62,446 nt of DNA from positions 1 to 62,446 of the forward strand of contig CACFMO010000007.1 of the NCBI GenBank assembly GCA_902567495.1. The letters are read 5' to 3'. The stretch comes from an uncultured Pelagibacteraceae bacterium (GTDB taxonomy: Bacteria; Pseudomonadota; Alphaproteobacteria; Pelagibacterales; Pelagibacteraceae). Shown here piece by piece: positions 58,394-62,446 of this stretch. The translations under genes were made by a program, and so were the position numbers. The notes beneath the pieces were generated by a model. It was not told where the DNA came from, did no database searches, and worked only from the letters and a program-made list of their open reading frames with translations. Each line of letters starts with the position of its first letter. Position 1 is the first letter of the stretch.

Positions 58394-61344
58394 AACATCA
58401 TCCTTTCATTTTTAGGGTCAATAAAATTAGGTTCGACCACTTCAACAGCAATGGTATTTAAATTCTCTGTTGAAACAAAAAGACGGCTACCAATTTTTCT
58501 TTTACCACTTCTTATGAGAGCCATAGCTACTGAATGATTTAAATTAGGACTAAAATAACTTGATGTTACATGACCAAGCATATCTACAGGGTCTTTAATT
58601 GGTAAGGATAAATCTTTATGTTCGATTACATGCTGACCTTCTTCAATTCCTAAAGTTTTATCAATAGGAACAAGTCCAACAAGTTGTTTTCTATTTTCTC
58701 TAACAATATCACTTCTGGTTAAAGATCTTTTACCAATAAAGTCCTTTTTCTTTTTACCAATCATCCAGTTCAAATGTAGATCAATTGGAGTTACAGTTCC
58801 GTCAGTATCTTGACCAACGATGATGTAACCTTTTTCGGCTCGTAAAAGATGCATAGTTTCTGTTCCGTAAGGGACTAAATCAAAATCTCTACTATATATA
58901 AAAAATTTCTGCCAAAGTTTTAAAGCATGACTTGGTGGAACGTAGATTTCATATCCTAATTCTCCTGTAAAACTTGCTCGTAAAATTCTAATTTCTGTAT
59001 CTAAATATTTAAAATTATCAAAACTCATGAATGGAAACTGATCATTCGAAAAATCGATATCATTAAAAACTCTACTCATTATTACTCTTGATTTTGGTCC
59101 ACTAAGATTAAACGTAGCAAATTGTTCTGTAATTGAATTCATATACACATTTAAATTCGGCCACTCGGTTTGTGCGTATTCTTCCATGTGAGCTAAAACA
59201 CTTGCAGCATTACCGGTTGTTGTTGTGACTATAAAATGTTGATCATTTATTTTACAAACAATTCCATCATCTTTAACCATTCCATCTTCTCCCAACATAA
59301 GAGCGTATCTTCCCGTCTTAGGTTTCATTTTTGTAAAACTATTTGTGTACATTAGATTTACAAAAGTCAGAGCATCCTTGCCTTTGATTTCAATTTTACC
59401 AAGTGTAGATCCATCTAAAATACCAGCCGTTTTTCTAACTTGCTCAGCCTCTCTTTGAACAGACTGATGCATAGTTTCATCTTCAGATTTTTTGAAGTAC
59501 CAAGGTCTTTTCCACTGTCCAACATTTTCAAAAACAGCGTTCTGTTTCACATGCCAAGAATGTAAAGGTGTTTTTCTCTCAGGATCATAAAATTCATATG
59601 TACTTCTTCCAGCTATAGCAGAAAAATTAACGGGACTGTAAGGAGGTCTATAAGTTGTTGTTCCAACTTCAGAAATATCTTTCTTCAATATTTTTGAGAC
59701 AATTCCAAGTGCATTAATACTACTAATTTTTCCTTGATCGGTTCCCATACTATTTGTTGTAAATCTTTTTAAATGTTCAATTCTATTAAAGCCTTCATTA
59801 ACTGCTTGTCTTAAGTCTTTTGTAGTTACATCGTTTTGAAGATCGATAAATGATTTAGACCATAGTGATTTTTTTTCGTGTTTAGTTTCCCAAAGCTCTT
59901 TAATTTGAAATTTTTCAGGCCCGTTAAGTTCAAACTTTACTTCGAGTTCATTTAGACCTTCAAATTCACTTAATTTTTTTTCAACTTCTACTAAAAGTTT
60001 TTCGTAGCTAAAGTTACCGCTTACAGATCCTAGAGTAATTGTTTTTTGGAAAATCCTATCTGGTTTAAAGGTCAAATGGTCCTTATCCCATTTTAAAAGA
60101 CCTTTAGATTGAGTAAACAAATGAATATCTGGATTAAAACCACCTGATACACAGAGCATGGATGTTTTAATTTTAGTAATTTGATTTTTTTTAGTTCTTA
60201 TAGAAACTTTTTTAACTTCTTTTTGTCCTTCACAACCTTCAATTTCAGATTTGGGGTAAAAAGGAATACTAAACTTTTCTAGTAGTTCTACTGTTTCTTT
60301 TTCAATATTTTTTTGATCTCTAATATCAATATAAGCTTTTGGCTTATGACCTAGATCTGTAAGAGACTTTAACAGACTATAGGTCGATGAATTATTTGTA
60401 AAAACAACAGGGCTTTCATCAGGAACAACACCGTATCTATTTAAATATTTTTCAAAAGATGCTGCAAGCATTACTCCAGGTAAATCATTATTTCTAAAAG
60501 TAATAAATCTTTCAATATGTCCGTTAGCTAAAATCGTGTGATTAGTTCTAATTTTGTGTAAAACTAACTCTGGTTTTTCGTTATCTTGAGGCTTTCCAAC
60601 ATTTTTATCCTCTAGTGCAATTAGATGATCACTAAAATTATATGTGGTAACCAAAGTATTTTTTAATGTTTTAATATTATTCGAATTCCTAATTAATCTT
60701 TCAGTTTTTTCTAACCATTCATCTGTAGGTTGATCGTTGATAGATTTTATTTTATCAGCATTTTTTAAAACACCGCCCAAAGCATCTTCTCTTTCAACTA
60801 ATAATACATCATAATTTGTACCTGCAAATTTTCTGGCCGCTAAAAGACCACTTAAACCTCCACCAACGATAATAACTTCGACGTTATGATGTTGATGGAT
60901 ACTTTTTGATTTAAATTCTTTTGGAGGCTTTCCTAACCCAGCTGTTCTTCTGATTAAAGGCTCATATACATTTTTCCAAAATCCTTTAGGTCCCATAAAC
61001 GTTTTGTAATAAAAACCCGCAGAGAATATTGGTGATAAAATATTATTTATTGAGCCTAAATCTGTTTTTAATGAAGGCCAACGGTTTTGGCTTTTAACAA
61101 TCATTCCTTCATAGATTTTTTTTACTGTTGCTCTTACGTTAGGTTCATTATGTTCGTTTATAATTTGAACTAATGCATTAGGCTCTTCAATTCCACATGT
61201 ATAAATACCTCTTGGTCTATGATATTTAAAACTTCGCCCAATTAATCTTACGTTATTTCTTAATAAAGCAGCGGCAATAGTATCTCCCTCATTACCAGCA
61301 TATTTTTTTCCATCAAATTTAAAATATATTTTACTCTCAGTCAT
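58390..61344 (-). CDS. soxA: Sarcosine oxidase, alpha subunit
   Basis: Large subunit of the four-subunit enzyme that demethylates sarcosine to glycine, passing the carbon to tetrahydrofolate. 984 residues: an N-terminal ferredoxin-like domain (FKFDGKKYAGNEGDTIAAAL, FKYHRPRGIYTCGIEEPNAL), an NAD-binding Rossmann domain (VIIVGGGLSGLLAARKF), and a C-terminal GcvT-like folate domain (FNLSGPKSRVIMSRV, FTGELGYEIYVPPSHAL, LHLNWMIGKKKKDFIGKRSL). The length is right for SoxA (about 960-1000). Confidence 0.96.
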   Translation of the reverse strand: MTESKIYFKFDGKKYAGNEGDTIAAALLRNNVRLIGRSFKYHRPRGIYTCGIEEPNALVQIINEHNEPNVRATVKKIYEGMIVKSQNRWPSLKTDLGSINNILSPIFSAGFYYKTFMGPKGFWKNVYEPLIRRTAGLGKPPKEFKSKSIHQHHNVEVIIVGGGLSGLLAARKFAGTNYDVLLVEREDALGGVLKNADKIKSINDQPTDEWLEKTERLIRNSNNIKTLKNTLVTTYNFSDHLIALEDKNVGKPQDNEKPELVLHKIRTNHTILANGHIERFITFRNNDLPGVMLAASFEKYLNRYGVVPDESPVVFTNNSSTYSLLKSLTDLGHKPKAYIDIRDQKNIEKETVELLEKFSIPFYPKSEIEGCEGQKEVKKVSIRTKKNQITKIKTSMLCVSGGFNPDIHLFTQSKGLLKWDKDHLTFKPDRIFQKTITLGSVSGNFSYEKLLVEVEKKLSEFEGLNELEVKFELNGPEKFQIKELWETKHEKKSLWSKSFIDLQNDVTTKDLRQAVNEGFNRIEHLKRFTTNSMGTDQGKISSINALGIVSKILKKDISEVGTTTYRPPYSPVNFSAIAGRSTYEFYDPERKTPLHSWHVKQNAVFENVGQWKRPWYFKKSEDETMHQSVQREAEQVRKTAGILDGSTLGKIEIKGKDALTFVNLMYTNSFTKMKPKTGRYALMLGEDGMVKDDGIVCKINDQHFIVTTTTGNAASVLAHMEEYAQTEWPNLNVYMNSITEQFATFNLSGPKSRVIMSRVFNDIDFSNDQFPFMSFDNFKYLDTEIRILRASFTGELGYEIYVPPSHALKLWQKFFIYSRDFDLVPYGTETMHLLRAEKGYIIVGQDTDGTVTPIDLHLNWMIGKKKKDFIGKRSLTRSDIVRENRKQLVGLVPIDKTLGIEEGQHVIEHKDLSLPIKDPVDMLGHVTSSYFSPNLNHSVAMALIRSGKRKIGSRLFVSTENLNTIAVEVVEPNFIDPKNERMML

Positions 61345-61349
61345 ATTTT

Positions 61350-61559
61350 CTAATTAAGTAATTTCTTTTTTTCCCTCTCATATTCATATCCGCTGATTAC
61401 GCCATCTTTATAAAGGTCCAAAAGCTTTTTTAATTGATCAGAAACTTCATCACTTGTTACTTTATTAGTTCCTATTTTATTAGATTTTTCTGCGCTTATA
61501 TTTTCAGAGAATAAAGAGAAAAAAAATGTGATTAAAAAAAGAGTTATAATTTTTTTCAT
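61350..61559 (-). CDS. Small secreted SHOCT-like protein inserted in the sox operon
   Basis: 69 residues. Signal peptide (KKIITLFLITFFFSLFSEN), a spacer, then a SHOCT-like helix pair: VSDQLKKLLDLYKDGVISGYEYEREKKKLL. SHOCT motifs commonly end small or multi-domain proteins and may mediate oligomerisation. It lies between soxD and soxA with a 4-bp overlap on one side and a 5-bp gap on the other, so it is co-transcribed with a cytosolic enzyme though predicted to be exported. A similar motif occurs near the N-terminus of the caspase protein at 45438. Confidence 0.75.
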   Translation of the reverse strand: MKKIITLFLITFFFSLFSENISAEKSNKIGTNKVTSDEVSDQLKKLLDLYKDGVISGYEYEREKKKLLN

Positions 61560-61909
61560 GGTTTTTTCACCGAAAAGTTACCTGAACCAACATCTGGTTC
61601 TCCAGATGGTGTTTTTATTGTATTTTTAAATTCTTTTAATGGAGGAGGGGTCTCTCCCATTTTATAAACTTTTAATATTTCATCTGTTGAAGTGTTTCTA
61701 ACTGCGTTAAACCATTTTTTACATCCATGAGTATGAACCCAGCGTTCGTAATAAATTCCTTTTGGATTTGCACGAATGAAAACATATTCAGACCATTCTC
61801 TATCACTTATTTGTTCAGGATCTTTGGGTCTTGCTACGTGAGCCTCGCCACCATTAGAGAATTCAGATTGATCTCTTTCTCCACAATAAGGGCATCTTAT
61901 AGTAAACAT
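61556..61909 (-). CDS. soxD: Sarcosine oxidase, delta subunit
   Basis: 117 residues, the small zinc-binding subunit. The zinc ligands are visible: FTIRCPYCGERDQSEFSNGG, EAHVARP, and HTHGCKKWFNAVRNT. SoxD is usually about 90-110 residues; the extra length is a C-terminal tail (KNTIKTPSGEPDVGSGNF). It lies directly after soxB with no gap and overlaps the small SHOCT gene by 4 bp. Confidence 0.93.
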   Translation of the reverse strand: MFTIRCPYCGERDQSEFSNGGEAHVARPKDPEQISDREWSEYVFIRANPKGIYYERWVHTHGCKKWFNAVRNTSTDEILKVYKMGETPPPLKEFKNTIKTPSGEPDVGSGNFSVKKP

Positions 61910-62446
61910 TTAATGTGCTACAGCTGCAGCTCCGTGCTCATCAACTAATCGACCACTTACAAATCTATCAACACTAAATGGCGCATTAATTTTGTGAGCT
62001 TTATTTTTTGCTATTGTATGTGCAAAAACATTTGCACTTCCTGGTGTTGCTTTAAAACCGCCTGTGCCCCATCCACAATTAAAATACAATCCTTCTACTT
62101 CACACTTGCTAAGTATTGGACTTGCATCTGGAGTTATATCTACAATGCCACCCCATTGTCTGAGCATTTTCATTTTTCCAAAGATCGGATAGAGCTCAAC
62201 TATTGCTCTGATCGTGTCTTCAATAATATTATAACCACCTCTTTGTGTATAAGAATTATATCCGTCAGTTCCTGCACCAATAACAAGTTCACCTTTATCA
62301 GATTGACTTACATAAGCGTGTACAGCATTCGACATTACAACTGTATTGATCACAGGCTTAATTGGTTCTGACACTAATGCTTGCAGAGCTTTACTTTGAA
62401 GTGGTAATTTAATTCCTGCAGTTGCTGCTAAAACACTTGTGTGACC
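61910..62446 (-). CDS. soxB: Sarcosine oxidase, beta subunit (5' part outside window)
   Basis: C-terminal 178 residues of SoxB, open through the window edge. It carries the catalytic flavin-containing DAO fold; the part seen includes [60 protein letters not shown] and FAHTIAKNK. The gene order soxB-D-(small)-A-G is the usual one with one extra gene. Confidence 0.95.
   Translation of the reverse strand, partial: GHTSVLAATAGIKLPLQSKALQALVSEPIKPVINTVVMSNAVHAYVSQSDKGELVIGAGTDGYNSYTQRGGYNIIEDTIRAIVELYPIFGKMKMLRQWGGIVDITPDASPILSKCEVEGLYFNCGWGTGGFKATPGSANVFAHTIAKNKAHKINAPFSVDRFVSGRLVDEHGAAAVAH

Overview
The window is very AT-rich, densely packed alphaproteobacterial DNA that looks like the SAR11 group (Pelagibacterales). 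The support is inference from several traits: spacers of a few bases, lysine/asparagine/isoleucine-rich proteins, flavin-dependent thymidylate synthase, a circularly permuted (two-piece) tmRNA gene, and a methylated-amine catabolism set (dimethylglycine dehydrogenase-like enzyme, sarcosine oxidase, ETF and ETF-quinone oxidoreductase). No rRNA, complete tRNA, CRISPR array, transposase or integrase gene was found.

Layout. 1-11.2 kb is backbone: the 3' part of ligA, an M24 aminopeptidase, a UvrD/PcrA helicase, an AsmA-like protein, fumC, a MazG-like protein, a histone-deacetylase-fold hydrolase, an SGNH protein and a methyltransferase. 11.2-18.2 kb is an accessory array ending in ssrA. 18.4-35.5 kb is core: thyX, mrp, hflKC, an HtrA protease, miaA, ilvBNC, leuA, mreBCD-mrdA-rodA and a bactofilin. 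35.5-45.3 kb holds amino-acid/hydroxyacid oxidoreductases, two lipoproteins, the dimethylglycine dehydrogenase-like gene in one run with etfBA, and small secreted proteins. 45.4-51.9 kb is a periplasmic set: a caspase-fold protein, a trypsin-like protease with calcium-loop repeats, a pentameric ligand-gated channel homologue and more small secreted proteins. 51.9-62.4 kb has ETF-QO, a DMT exporter, a proteasome-type protease divergent from a circularly permuted ATP-grasp, a tRNA-Met 3' fragment beside another accessory gene, a DUF2237 gene and the sarcosine oxidase operon (soxG, A, D, B, on the minus strand).

The most striking structure is 11.2-18.2 kb. The permuted ssrA gene lies on the minus strand at about 18126-18408 and encodes a tag ending ANDKFALAA. 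A 23-bp segment from its 3' terminal hairpin recurs as seven further direct copies (11205, 13041, 14424, 15306, 15742, 17062, 17336), dividing 7 kb into seven cassettes of 0.27-1.8 kb. Four cassettes carry short iterons about 11 bp apart at both ends: two iterons starting 64-65 bp before the right core, and three starting 84 or 95 bp after the left core. This looks like the arm-type/core-type layout of tyrosine-integrase attP sites, but there is no integrase. I read it as a tandem array of non-autonomous integrative cassettes at the tmRNA gene. The same iteron pairs flank one gene at 56.8-57.4 kb, next to a tRNA-Met 3' fragment.

Both loci carry members of a small secreted protein family (motif DFQIEGISxGDSLL) with eight members in this window, five of them in the backbone. 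The catabolic genes form a plausible chain: dimethylglycine to sarcosine to glycine, with electrons passing through EtfAB and ETF-QO to quinone.
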